Positions 1-7,738 are shown, counted from the first letter of the stretch. The stretch: 14,712 nt of DNA from MESE01 sp036675035 (GCA_036675035.1 JAKFFO010000032.1:1-14712); one strand, 5' to 3'. Notes: a model not told the origin generated them from the letters alone. Translations and numbers: made by a program.

Positions 1-147
1 AAGCAGTTATACAAGGCGCGCCATTTGATTGAAAACTTCTTTTGCAAGCTCAAACAGTTCCGGGCCATTGCCACGCGCTATGATAAGACCGCTCGCAATT
101 TCCTCGCCGCCGTTCAACTCGCTTCAACAACCATTTGGCTTAACTGA
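1..147 (+). CDS. IS5-family transposase, C-terminal fragment
   Basis: Frame 1 is open from the window edge to a TGA at 145-147 and encodes the last 48 residues of a DDE transposase. The segment reads KARHLIENFF, then FRAIATRYDKTARNFLAAV, and ends in TIWLN. This is the C-terminal signature of IS5-family elements (IS427-like group), including the late glutamate of the DDE triad in LIENFF. The protein catalyses cut-and-paste movement of its own insertion sequence. Only the 3' end is visible, so I cannot tell whether the element is intact upstream or made by frameshifting from two reading frames, as many IS427-group members are. The family call rests on a short but very characteristic stretch. 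Confidence 0.9.
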   Translation, partial: KQLYKARHLIENFFCKLKQFRAIATRYDKTARNFLAAVQLASTTIWLN

Positions 148-153
148 ACTTAA

Positions 154-167
154 TTGAGGACACGCCC
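154..167. repeat. Probable right terminal inverted repeat of the IS5-family element
   Basis: Seven bases after the transposase stop is TTGAGGACACGCCC, which on the other strand reads GGGCGTGTCC and so on, typical of IS5-family termini. It is followed directly by TAG, which could be part of a CTAG or TNA-type target. The left terminus and the duplicated target lie outside the window, so the exact boundary (167 to 170) is an inference. Confidence 0.6.
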
Positions 168-214
168 TAGACATGTTATTCGCCGGTTATCTAGAAATTT
201 GGGCAGGGGTAATT

Positions 215-316
215 ATGCATGCCATCGTTCTAGTATTTGTTTTGTTAGCTTTGAACGGAGCAAGGTTACTTAGTAAGACAAAGAAACCGTCGAACTCACC
301 GACAAGTTCAACATAA
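215..316 (+). CDS. Possible small membrane peptide (33 aa)
   Basis: An ATG at 215 is preceded by AGGGG with a 5-base spacer, a reasonable ribosome binding site. It opens a 33-residue frame ending in TAA at 314-316. The peptide has a hydrophobic core (AIVLVFVLLAL, residues 3-13) followed by a basic patch (ARLLSKTKK) and a Ser/Thr/Pro-rich tail, the look of a single-span small membrane protein with its positive end inside. An in-frame ATG at 173 would give 47 residues but lacks a binding site. The frame begins just past the insertion sequence end, so it could instead be the surviving tail of a gene cut by the insertion, or chance. No homologue is recognised. Confidence 0.25.
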   Translation: MHAIVLVFVLLALNGARLLSKTKKPSNSPTSST

Positions 317-530
317 ACCAAGGTGCTACGAATGGAATTTAACACGTCATTCGACACGGACACGCAAGCGCGCCTGTCAACTCGGCGTTCGTAACGGCAA
401 GTTGAGTCATTTACCGTTCTGCGCTCAATGACAGCGCTACATATGCGTCTGGCGAAGACACCTTGCCCGTCGACTCGCAGCCGGCCCAACCGTTCGCGCG
501 AGATCGGCTGCTGTGGCGCTGCGTGCGAAC

Positions 531-1442
531 CTACAGGTGGAAATCGCCTGCGGCCTCCGGCTGATAAAGCACTTTCCCAATTCGAACATGTCGGGTCCGG
601 TTCGTCATGCGCCAGTCGAAGGCATCGCCCTCCCTGTAGCCCAGTATCGCGGCGCCAATGTCGGAGCAAACCGACAGCTTGCCGGCACTGCCATCCGCGT
701 CCTCTGGGTAAACCAGAGTCACTTCCACTTCTTCGTCGTCCAACTGCACCAAGGCCCTGGAGTTCATCGTGACGACATCCTGCGACACTTGGCGTGAATC
801 GACGACGATGGCTCGCTCGATCTCGTGCTCGAGTTCGAAAACAGCCGAGGGATGCTCGAACGCGAGCACGCTACTGAGTCGCGCCTTGTCGAATTCGGTG
901 ATGTGGATGTCGGCGGCGTAATCTGCAGAGCTTTCGCGCAAGAGCCGGAGATACCGCTCGGAGGTCATGGCAAAGGACTTCAGCGCAGGCGTCTGGCTCT
1001 CCAGCAGGAAACCACAGCGCTCGAAAGCGTTCAGCGAGCGTGCGTTTTCCGGGAGGATCTTGGCGACGAGTTTATCGGCCCGCATTTCGAAGAATGCGAG
1101 CTTCATGCCTTCGCGGATGGTGCTGGCGCCGAGCTTGCGCCCCCAGTTGTCGCGGTTGCCGATGACCAGGACCATTTCGCAGTCCCGGCCTGTCTTGACG
1201 AGACGGACAAACCCTACGGGCACATCATGCCGATCGTAGGCCATGAAGAACCGACCGCCCTGGTTGAACAGATGGGTCAGGATAGGCAGTTGGACCCGTC
1301 CGATGACCTCTTCGATGAACCGGGAGACATGGCGCGAATCGCTCAGGTAGCGGGTGACGCTTTCGTCTTCCAACCAGCCCATGAGTTTGAGCGCGTCGGC
1401 CCGAGTGATCTCGGGGCACAGAGAAATGAAAGGTCTAGTCAT
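531..1442 (-). CDS. GNAT N-acetyltransferase fused to an Rnk-like GreA/GreB-family domain
   Basis: This 303-residue protein has two parts. Residues 1-170 form a GNAT acetyltransferase: strand 4 and the acetyl-CoA loop lie around NRDNWGRKLG (97-106), and the late motif ARSLNAFERCGF is at 134-145. Residues 178-303 match Rnk, the regulator of nucleoside diphosphate kinase from the GreA/GreB superfamily. They contain DVVTMNSR (222-229), LVYPED (243-248), IGAAILGYREGD (262-273) and YQPEAAGDF (293-301), nearly the wording of E. coli Rnk. Rnk proteins bind RNA polymerase near the secondary channel, and the acetylation substrate here is unknown. The ATG at 1442 starts the recognisable domain. An in-frame TTG at 1463 has a better binding site (GAAAGG, 9-base spacer) and would add seven residues. 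The gene stands alone between an insertion sequence and a long gap. Confidence 0.88.
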   Translation of the reverse strand: MTRPFISLCPEITRADALKLMGWLEDESVTRYLSDSRHVSRFIEEVIGRVQLPILTHLFNQGGRFFMAYDRHDVPVGFVRLVKTGRDCEMVLVIGNRDNWGRKLGASTIREGMKLAFFEMRADKLVAKILPENARSLNAFERCGFLLESQTPALKSFAMTSERYLRLLRESSADYAADIHITEFDKARLSSVLAFEHPSAVFELEHEIERAIVVDSRQVSQDVVTMNSRALVQLDDEEVEVTLVYPEDADGSAGKLSVCSDIGAAILGYREGDAFDWRMTNRTRHVRIGKVLYQPEAAGDFHL

Positions 1443-2083
1443 CTTCACCACATTTGGCAGCAAGAATGAAAGCCTTTCACGGCTGCGGCCATGACGGTTC
1501 TTTCGACAAAGTATTCATTGTAGGGCAGCGCGAGCGCGAAGTCGATGCGTTGCTTGAACCGAGGGTCTTATGCGGCAACTAGGTCTTGTTCCGGCCTGTT
1601 CCGTTGAAAAAGCAGTACAGCAACATAGGGGTGCTGCGACTGGCTCGTCGATGTACGGTTTGAACATTGAACTCGGCCGGCAAAACGCTCCACCAAGCTC
1701 CTGGTCGAATCCGTTCTCGCTTTTTGGACTGCCCATTTCGATTGACATATTGCAGCAAGAAAGTCTTTCTTCCTGAAATATTTCCCACCGGTTTTTTTAA
1801 TAGATTAGGGCCGAAGCGGACATTGAAAAATGCGCTATCCGCACAACCTAAGATACCAGGCAGCTCCTTGTTCAGGCGAATCGTGCCTGGTAAAGCTTGA
1901 GAGAATGTATCCCCGGCTAATCCTGTCTGTAAGGTATGGGCACTGTCACGCTTCACACCTTGCTCTGGCCTATAATGTCTGCTTCCCGGGCTCGGGAATT
2001 TCTATTCGGCATGCTTTCTTTCAAGCCAGTTTGCACTCGCGGTTTTTCGGTGCGGCCTCACCTTTTTATCCACAACTTCCATC
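1443..2083. other. 641-base intergenic gap with no convincing gene
   Basis: The open frames here (up to 125 codons on the minus strand, 85 on the plus) show no recognisable domain, no consistent binding site and no plausible composition, so I regard them as chance. The stretch 1745-1830 is AT-richer than its surroundings. The right-hand 120 bases hold a likely promoter for the hydrolase gene, described separately. A decayed mobile element is possible given the insertion sequence nearby, but I see no terminal repeats. Confidence 0.5.
1971..1976 (+). promoter_or_regulatory. Consensus -10 box upstream of the hydrolase-kinase pair
   Basis: TATAAT occurs 107 bases before the rsbQ-like start codon. 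No good -35 hexamer sits at 16-18 bases; the closest upstream sequence is around 1948-1954. Just downstream, TTCCCG-GGCT-CGGGAA (1983-1998) could form a 6-bp hairpin at the very start of the transcript. Assignment as a sigma-70-type promoter is an inference from the perfect -10 and its position. Confidence 0.45.
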
Positions 2084-2896
2084 ATGACGGATCTTCAAGC
2101 TACGCGGGTTTTCAAGCGCAACAACGTGCAAGTAAAGGGGCAAGGCCGACCAGCAATGATCTTCGCCCACGGATTTGGATGTGACCACAATATGTGGCGG
2201 CATGTTGCGCCTGCTTTCGAGAAGGATTACAAAATCGTTCTTTTCGATAATGTGGGCGCTGGCCATTCCGATCTGGCAGCGTTTGATTTGGTCAAGTATT
2301 CGACGCTCCATGGATATGCGCGCGACGTCAATGAAATCCTGCACGCCGTAGGCGCAGAGAAAGCAGTCTTTGTCGGTCATTCGGTCAGCGCAATGGTGGG
2401 CGTCCTTGCCGCCATCGAAGAGCCGTCACTATTCGACAAGCTGATCCTCGTCGGCCCTTCTCCGAGCTATATCAATGAGGGCGACTATGTCGGCGGATTT
2501 AATCACGATGATATCGAGCAAATGCTCGATTTCCTCGATACAAATTATCTCGGCTGGTCGAGCACCATGGCGCCCGCCATTATGGGCAATGTCGACAACC
2601 CTGATCTTGCCAGTGAACTTGAAAATAGCTTTTGTCGTACCGATCCGGTCATCGCCGGGCACTTTGCAAGAACAACCTTTCTGTCTGACCATCGCGCGGA
2701 CCTATTGAAAATCGGAACACCCTCGCTGATCCTGCAATGTTCTGACGATGTGATCGCGCCGCACGCGGTCGGTCTGTATATGCATGCCCAAATGCCGGAC
2801 AGCACTTTTGTTCAATTGAAAGCAACCGGTCATTGTCCGAACTTGAGTGCTCCGGAAGAAGTCATCCGGGAGATCCGGAAGTATTTGCAGGATTGA
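2084..2896 (+). CDS. RsbQ-like alpha/beta hydrolase
   Basis: The 270-residue product follows Bacillus subtilis RsbQ along its whole length. Landmarks are FAHGFGCDHNMW (27-38, oxyanion region), FDNVGAGHSDL (54-64), the nucleophile elbow GHSVSA with Ser100, LILQCSDD with acid Asp222, and ATGHCPN with His250. RsbQ is a cytoplasmic hydrolase that makes or delivers a small hydrophobic ligand needed by the PAS domain of its partner RsbP in energy-stress signalling. The natural ligand is not settled. The next gene begins seven bases downstream and starts with a PAS domain, as expected of such a pair, although the output here is a histidine kinase and not the RsbP phosphatase. The start at 2084 matches the RsbQ N-terminus but has no clear Shine-Dalgarno sequence. 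A related role in ligand perception (strigolactone-receptor-like fold) is family knowledge only. Confidence 0.92.
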   Translation: MTDLQATRVFKRNNVQVKGQGRPAMIFAHGFGCDHNMWRHVAPAFEKDYKIVLFDNVGAGHSDLAAFDLVKYSTLHGYARDVNEILHAVGAEKAVFVGHSVSAMVGVLAAIEEPSLFDKLILVGPSPSYINEGDYVGGFNHDDIEQMLDFLDTNYLGWSSTMAPAIMGNVDNPDLASELENSFCRTDPVIAGHFARTTFLSDHRADLLKIGTPSLILQCSDDVIAPHAVGLYMHAQMPDSTFVQLKATGHCPNLSAPEEVIREIRKYLQD

Positions 2897-2903
2897 AGGT
2901 TCA

Positions 2904-5339
2904 ATGAGCCAGAATCGCGATCCAACCGAGGTTGCTCATCTGCTTGATGAGGATACTCAGGAGTTGTACGAGAACGCGCCCTGCGCCTATCTTTCTACTC
3001 TGCCTGACGGGACGATCATCAAGGTCAATTCGACTTTCCTTGAATGGACTGGTTACGCACGCCAGATCCTGGTTGGACAGAAGCGCTTCCAGGCATTGTT
3101 GCCAGTGGCCGGCAAAGTGTTCTACGACACGCACGTGGGTCCACTGCTTTTAATGCAGGGATTTGTTCGGGAAATGGCCTTCGAATTGGTTTGTGATGGA
3201 GGCCAGCGCATCCCGGTTCTGCTGAATTCCATATTAAAGCGTGATGCGATCGGAAATCCGCTTGTTATTCGCACTACGATACTCGACGCGCGCGGCCGCA
3301 GAGCGTACGAGGAAGAACTGCGCCGGGCAAAACGAAAAGCAGAGCAAGCTGAAGCGGCCGTGCGTCAGCTTGCGGATGAACTGGAGCAGCGCGTGCAGCA
3401 GCGCACACAGGAGCGTGACCGGATCTGGCGGATATCCCAGGATGTGCTGGCCGTCGCGTATCTTGACGGACGGTTTCAGAGTTTCAATCCCGCTTTCACT
3501 CGAATACTCGGCTGGCGTGAAAGCGACCTGACCTCCTTGTCCGTGACCGAGATGGTCGCCCCCGAGTATTTGCCTCGGCTTGAAAATGTACTGGATGAAC
3601 TGTCCTCCGGCATCCCTGTTGATCGCTTCGACGCGCCCTTGAAACACAAGCAGACTGGATATCGGTGGCTCTCCATGTCGATCATGCCCGAAGGCGGCAT
3701 GCTGTATATCGTTGGTCGTGACGTCACCGAGGAACGAAACCAGGCCGAGATGATGCGCAAGATGGAAGGTGCCTTGCGTCAGGCCCAGAAGATGGAATCG
3801 ATCGGCAAGCTGACTGGCGGCGTCGCGCACGACTTCAATAACATCCTGCAAGTCGTCGGCGGCAACTTGGAATTGCTCAAGCTCGAATTCGCAGGAAATG
3901 CGCATGCCGCTCATCGTCTCCAGCAAGCACGTTTTTCTGTCGATCGAGGCGCAAAACTGGCTTCTCAGTTGCTGTCGTTTGCCAGAAGACAGCCGCTGCA
4001 GCCGGTCCCAACCAATCTCCGCCGCGTGCTGCATGAAATGGATGATTTATTGCGTCGCGCGATTGGTGAATCCGTCGAAATCGAATCGATTGTTAGCGGC
4101 GGACTGTGGACGACCTCTCTCGACCGCAACCAGTTCGAGAATGTCGTCCTTAATCTCGCAATCAATGCACGAGATGCAATGAGGGGCGAAGGAAAGCTGA
4201 CCTTCGAACTTGGCAATGCGGTGCTGGACGACGACTATTCGCAACGACATGCGGACGTGGCGCCGGGCCAGTATGTATTGTTTGCCATTTCGGATACAGG
4301 CTCCGGGATGCTTCCCGAAATCATGGAACGCATCTTCGAACCCTTCTATTCCACCAAAGGAGAAGGCGAAGGAACCGGGCTCGGGCTGAGCATGGTGTAT
4401 GGCTTCGTCAAGCAAAGTGGCGGGCATATCAAGGTCTACAGTGAGCCTGGGTGTGGCACAACCTTCAAAATTTACCTTCCGCGCGTACACCAGCCCGAGG
4501 CACAGGAAACCAGCCTGCGCAGCTTGCCAGTGACGGGCGGCACCGAAACCATCCTGATAGTCGAAGATAACCTGGCGGTACAGGCAATGGCCGCTGACAT
4601 GCTTTCAAGTCTGGGTTACAAAATTCTCAAAGCCGTCGATGGCCAAAGTGCGCTGGGCATCCTCCGCAGCGGACTTCAGATCGACCTTTTGTTCACCGAC
4701 GTCGTGATGCCCGGTTCGGTGCGCAGTCCTGATTTGGCAAGACAGGCGCAAGCAATCTTGCCGGGCATTGCGGTCCTGTTCACATCGGGATATACCCAGA
4801 ACGCGATTGTTCACGGCGGCAAGCTGGATGCCGGGGTGGAACTCATCAGCAAGCCATACCGGCGTGAGGAGCTTGCCCGAAAAGTTCGACACGTACTTGC
4901 GAAAAGGAAGATCGAGGCGCCGAATCATGCACCCCAAAGTGGACCCGCTACTCCTGCCAAGCCGCGCAGCCTTGCCTGTTTAAGGATTCTGGTCGTGGAA
5001 GACAATCCGGACACGCAGCAGATGCTGTGCGAATTGCTGAAGGTGTTGGGCCACTATGCACGCGGAGTGCTCAACGGCGAGGAAGCCTTGGCAGTCCTCG
5101 CCCACGAAGCCTTCCATGTGCTCTTGACCGATGTCGGGCTGCCGGGGAAATCCGGCATTGAACTCGCGCATGAAGCGGCGCATGCCTATCCGTCGCTGCA
5201 AATCATTATCTCTTCGGGTTACGGCGCGATAAATGACGAAAGGCTGACTGCATTGTCGCTTCCCAAACCGTACAATCTCGAAAACATCATGGACGTTTTG
5301 ACGAAAGTGACTAAAAGGCTGGAAACCAAGCTCAACTAG
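2904..5339 (+). CDS. PAS-PAS hybrid histidine kinase with two receiver domains
   Basis: This is an 811-residue cytoplasmic protein with no membrane segment. PAS1 (about 18-130) has NAPCAYLSTLPDG and FYDTH and resembles the RsbP-type PAS that pairs with RsbQ. A coiled coil follows (135-175), then PAS2 (176-275, ending GRDVTEERN). The kinase has an H-box GGVAHDFNN with His309, an N-box LAINARDAM (418-426), G1 DTGSGM (464-469), F-box IFEPFYSTK, and G2 GTGLGL (490-495), an NtrB/FixL-like arrangement. Receiver 1 (548-665) keeps Glu554/Asp555, phospho-acceptor Asp599 and Lys650. Receiver 2 (693-805) keeps Glu699/Asp700, Asp743 and Lys788. There is no HPt or DNA-binding domain, so the output partner must be encoded elsewhere. 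The start at 2904 has GAAGG four bases upstream, and seven bases separate it from the hydrolase gene, suggesting translational coupling. Confidence 0.93.
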   Translation: MSQNRDPTEVAHLLDEDTQELYENAPCAYLSTLPDGTIIKVNSTFLEWTGYARQILVGQKRFQALLPVAGKVFYDTHVGPLLLMQGFVREMAFELVCDGGQRIPVLLNSILKRDAIGNPLVIRTTILDARGRRAYEEELRRAKRKAEQAEAAVRQLADELEQRVQQRTQERDRIWRISQDVLAVAYLDGRFQSFNPAFTRILGWRESDLTSLSVTEMVAPEYLPRLENVLDELSSGIPVDRFDAPLKHKQTGYRWLSMSIMPEGGMLYIVGRDVTEERNQAEMMRKMEGALRQAQKMESIGKLTGGVAHDFNNILQVVGGNLELLKLEFAGNAHAAHRLQQARFSVDRGAKLASQLLSFARRQPLQPVPTNLRRVLHEMDDLLRRAIGESVEIESIVSGGLWTTSLDRNQFENVVLNLAINARDAMRGEGKLTFELGNAVLDDDYSQRHADVAPGQYVLFAISDTGSGMLPEIMERIFEPFYSTKGEGEGTGLGLSMVYGFVKQSGGHIKVYSEPGCGTTFKIYLPRVHQPEAQETSLRSLPVTGGTETILIVEDNLAVQAMAADMLSSLGYKILKAVDGQSALGILRSGLQIDLLFTDVVMPGSVRSPDLARQAQAILPGIAVLFTSGYTQNAIVHGGKLDAGVELISKPYRREELARKVRHVLAKRKIEAPNHAPQSGPATPAKPRSLACLRILVVEDNPDTQQMLCELLKVLGHYARGVLNGEEALAVLAHEAFHVLLTDVGLPGKSGIELAHEAAHAYPSLQIIISSGYGAINDERLTALSLPKPYNLENIMDVLTKVTKRLETKLN

Positions 5340-5656
5340 CTGCCCGGTCTACCGGAGCATCGGCTATTGGCCGTCCTCGGAAGTTTGGCTGGTTTCGAGA
5401 CGAGATCAAATCCGACAGCAATTAGCAGAGCACATCCGGTCGATACGCTTGATCGTATTAAGAGCCTATCCCAGTGGACTCAATCGTTGCGGTGGGTCGC
5501 TTTGCGTCCGGCGCGGCGCCACCCTTGCTCCAAACGCAGACCGCTTCCACTCCAACTGACTGAGCCTACCGGGATAGTCACTAATCCGCCTGCTGAACAT
5601 TTCAGCAGCGAGGTGGATCCGGCCAGTAAAATTGCGGGCCTGTTCAGGTGCGAGCC
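5340..5656. other. 317-base convergent gap, no gene seen
   Basis: This lies between the ends of the kinase (plus) and OsmC-like (minus) genes. It contains one perfect short hairpin, CTGCTGAA-CAT-TTCAGCAG (5590-5608), but no T-run on either side, so it is not a convincing terminator. The sequence AGAGCCTATCCCA near 5462 resembles termini of some IS5-like elements, but no matching second end is present. The open frames here look like chance. Confidence 0.45.
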
Positions 5657-6142
5657 CTAAGCTGATTGCTCGGAGCTTTTCGGCAAGCAAATCACGATGT
5701 CGGTTTTAACCGAGTTCGCCAGAAAACATTCTTCATGCGCTTTGTGATGGAGCGCTTCCAGAGTGGTTTGGTCGGGCTGCGTTCCGGAAAAAATCGCTTG
5801 CGGCGCCAGCTCCACTCGGGCGACCCAGGATTTACCATCTTCGCGCCTTGCCATGTGGCCGGTCGCGTTGTCGGTATAGCGATCGACGACATAGCCGCCC
5901 CGTGCGGCGATGTCGAGAAACCATAACATGTGGCAGCTCGAAATCGCCGCGACATAGGCTTCTTCAGGGTCGACATTGGCCGGATCCGATAGCGGGGCTC
6001 GGACGATATGCGGTGAGCTTGATGCGGGAATCTGCGCTCCGCCATCGAAACTCCAGCGATGCGCGCGACTGTAGCGGTGATCGGCAAAAGAGCCGCCATC
6101 GCGTTCCCATTCGATGGTTGCGGTATGTGTCGCCATTGTCAT
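5657..6142 (-). CDS. OsmC/Ohr-family peroxide-reducing protein
   Basis: The 161-residue product has the OsmC fold signature: DPEEAYVAAISSCHMLWFL (58-76) with the first redox cysteine Cys70 and Glu60/Glu61, and HEECFLANSVKT (136-147) with the second cysteine Cys139. Family members use the two cysteines to reduce organic hydroperoxides in the cytoplasm. The HMLWFL wording points to the broader OsmC group and not classical Ohr. Two start codons are possible: the ATG at 6142 (AGGAG only three bases away) or the ATG at 6136 (same AGGAG, nine-base spacer); the second may be the true one and loses two residues. It lies 68 bases after the acetolactate-decarboxylase-like gene on the same strand and may be co-transcribed. 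Confidence 0.92.
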   Translation of the reverse strand: MTMATHTATIEWERDGGSFADHRYSRAHRWSFDGGAQIPASSSPHIVRAPLSDPANVDPEEAYVAAISSCHMLWFLDIAARGGYVVDRYTDNATGHMARREDGKSWVARVELAPQAIFSGTQPDQTTLEALHHKAHEECFLANSVKTDIVICLPKSSEQSA

Positions 6143-6210
6143 TTTCTCCTGTGCGAGTGCTTATTCCATTTTCTCGCTGGATCCGGGTTGGTCCTTCGCA
6201 TCGTTCCGCA

Positions 6211-6963
6211 TTATTTTTCCGGCAGGCGGAGCACGCTATCGCGTGCGACGCGATAGCTATCGACATGCCCGGAAGTGCGCAGCAAATCGTCAACGTAATG
6301 GCTATGGAAGCGTTGTCCCGGGTGCGACACCACGCCTTCGAATTGCGCGCCGCTGTACATGGAGACCAGCCGTCCTGCGATATCCGATTGATCGAATACC
6401 TTCATGCCGGCATGCCGGTTCGCATGCGCGCCGCGATGTGCAGTGCCGGCGGTCTTGCCGGTCACGACATGCCAGCTGATGGCCGGAAAGCGGCCGTCGA
6501 CCAGGAACGGGAACGGCTGGTCGGGATCAAGTCCATGCGCCTTTGCTTGCGCCACCACGAACATTTCGAACTGTGCCTGTGTCATGTCCGATGGCAGTCG
6601 CACGTCGCGCCATTGTCCGACCCGGGCGGCCGCGAACAGGGCCGCCTCGTCGCCCGGTTGCGTGGGCGTCACGGCTCCGCCGTGATCTTCACCGCGGCTG
6701 ATCAGCAGGCGGCCGTCGTGCAGCAGAACTTCGCCGGTCAGGCCGGCCAGCGCACCGACACCCCAGGTACCCGGACCATGCGGCAAGTCCTGCAATCTGA
6801 CCTGACCGCCGGTATCGCCGGTGTGGTTCATTCGCTTGAAACTGCCAAACGCGGAAAACTCGAATGGAGGCATGGCGGCCCAGGCAGCGGCACCAGCCAG
6901 CAACAGCGCAGCTGTCAGGCCGAACATCGGGTTTCGAAGCGACAATCGATATCTGGTTCGCAT
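6211..6963 (-). CDS. Exported alpha-acetolactate decarboxylase-like protein
   Basis: Of the 250 residues, about the first 30 form an export signal: basic MRTRYRLSLR, then a hydrophobic run ending AAAWAA. The remainder aligns by eye with acetolactate decarboxylase (AlsD/BudA). Shared features are the segment around GPGTWGVGALAGLTGEV with Glu78, FLVDGRFP (153-160), and RFHSHYVDD...SGHV near the C-terminus with His220, His222 and His233, which correspond to the zinc-binding residues of AlsD. The enzyme converts acetolactate to acetoin, normally in the cytoplasm for BudA, so an exported copy is notable. No acetolactate synthase or budR-like regulator is in the window, so its physiological substrate is uncertain. 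GGAG seven bases before the ATG supports the start. Confidence 0.8.
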   Translation of the reverse strand: MRTRYRLSLRNPMFGLTAALLLAGAAAWAAMPPFEFSAFGSFKRMNHTGDTGGQVRLQDLPHGPGTWGVGALAGLTGEVLLHDGRLLISRGEDHGGAVTPTQPGDEAALFAAARVGQWRDVRLPSDMTQAQFEMFVVAQAKAHGLDPDQPFPFLVDGRFPAISWHVVTGKTAGTAHRGAHANRHAGMKVFDQSDIAGRLVSMYSGAQFEGVVSHPGQRFHSHYVDDLLRTSGHVDSYRVARDSVLRLPEK

Positions 6964-7261
6964 GCGGTTTCTCCGGGGTTAATATCAAGAGGACAAATCC
7001 GATGATGTGACGTGCTGCTCAAACTTGAGCCGCCTCATTATTTTAGATGCTCCAAAGACAGTGCGTGAAAGGCAGCATCATTCAACGCGCACCGAAGTCG
7101 GCGCAAACAAAGAGTGCTCGCTTGCGGGCACACGTATCGAGCCTGCTGCCGAGCCGGGCATGACGCCCGAGGTTTTTATCCGGCCATTTCGACTCTGCGC
7201 CCGGAAGGCGTTATGACTGTTCGGCACGGCACTGAATCGGCAGCGCTGAACCCGGGGCCAT

Positions 7262-7738
7262 CTATTCCTGATCCTGCTTCAATGTCATTCGCTTCTGCGC
7301 CTCAAGGACTTCGGGCGGCCAGCTGCTTTTGATATATGCCAGTACCGCAACAATATCGGCATCCGACAGCGATTGGCCGAATGCCGGCATATCGCTTTCA
7401 TAACCGCTCGGCGCCGTTTTGCCCGCCACCAGGCCGTTCTTTACCAGTTCGACGAGCAGCGCATCCGGATGATGCCAGGTGTGCCCGGATTCGTCGTGAG
7501 GCGGGGCCGGCAGTCGCCCGTTGGGTAGCCGCTTGCGCCAATCCGGTTGTCCTTCCAGGTTGGCGCCATGGCAGGAGGCGCAATTGTTTGCATAAATTAC
7601 TTTGCCTCGCGCAACGAGTTCCTGGTCGGACGGACTGATGAACGCTTGCGCGGCGTCGTCCCGGTTACTGAGGAAAAATGCGGCGGCACCCATCACGACA
7701 ATGCCGGCCCCGCCGGCAATCAGGATTTTTTTTATCAT
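7262..7738 (-). CDS. Membrane-anchored or exported class I cytochrome c
   Basis: The product is 158 residues. An N-terminal hydrophobic segment (about 5-23, ILIAGGAGIVVMGAAAFFL) acts as signal or anchor. The haem site CASCH is at 53-57, and the probable distal ligand Met117 lies in ESDMPAFG, followed by the usual C-terminal helix (LSDADIVAVLAYIKSSW). The middle carries a His-rich stretch (PPHDESGHTWHHPD, 79-92) that could touch metal. It acts in the periplasm as an electron carrier. The gene starts 37 bases after the tlpA-like stop and is very likely in the same operon. The binding site is weak. Codons 2-4 contain a run of eight A, which is AT-rich and possibly slippage-prone but not evidence of a frameshift. 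Confidence 0.93.
   Translation of the reverse strand: MIKKILIAGGAGIVVMGAAAFFLSNRDDAAQAFISPSDQELVARGKVIYANNCASCHGANLEGQPDWRKRLPNGRLPAPPHDESGHTWHHPDALLVELVKNGLVAGKTAPSGYESDMPAFGQSLSDADIVAVLAYIKSSWPPEVLEAQKRMTLKQDQE

Noticed and set aside
187..669. 160-codon minus-strand frame
   Set aside because: Overlaps the 3' end of the GNAT-Rnk gene out of frame and shows no domain.
825..1469. 214-codon plus-strand frame
   Set aside because: Antisense shadow of the GNAT-Rnk gene.
1445..1567. Open minus-strand stretch with protein-like wording (RIDFALALPYNEYFVERTV) just upstream of the GNAT-Rnk gene
   Set aside because: Only about 40 codons, with no start codon near its beginning and no family I can recognise. 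It could be a remnant of a lost gene, but the evidence is too thin to annotate.
3234..4034. 266-codon minus-strand frame
   Set aside because: Antisense inside the histidine kinase gene, whose domains are unambiguous.
5460..5473. AGAGCCTATCCCA, like the end of some IS5-family elements
   Set aside because: No second end, transposase or target duplication nearby; only a 7-bp inverse match exists around 5572.
5848..7005. 385-codon plus-strand frame across the OsmC-like and decarboxylase-like genes
   Set aside because: It is antisense to two well-supported genes, has no domain, and is Arg/Ser/His-rich as expected for a shadow of GC-rich coding DNA.
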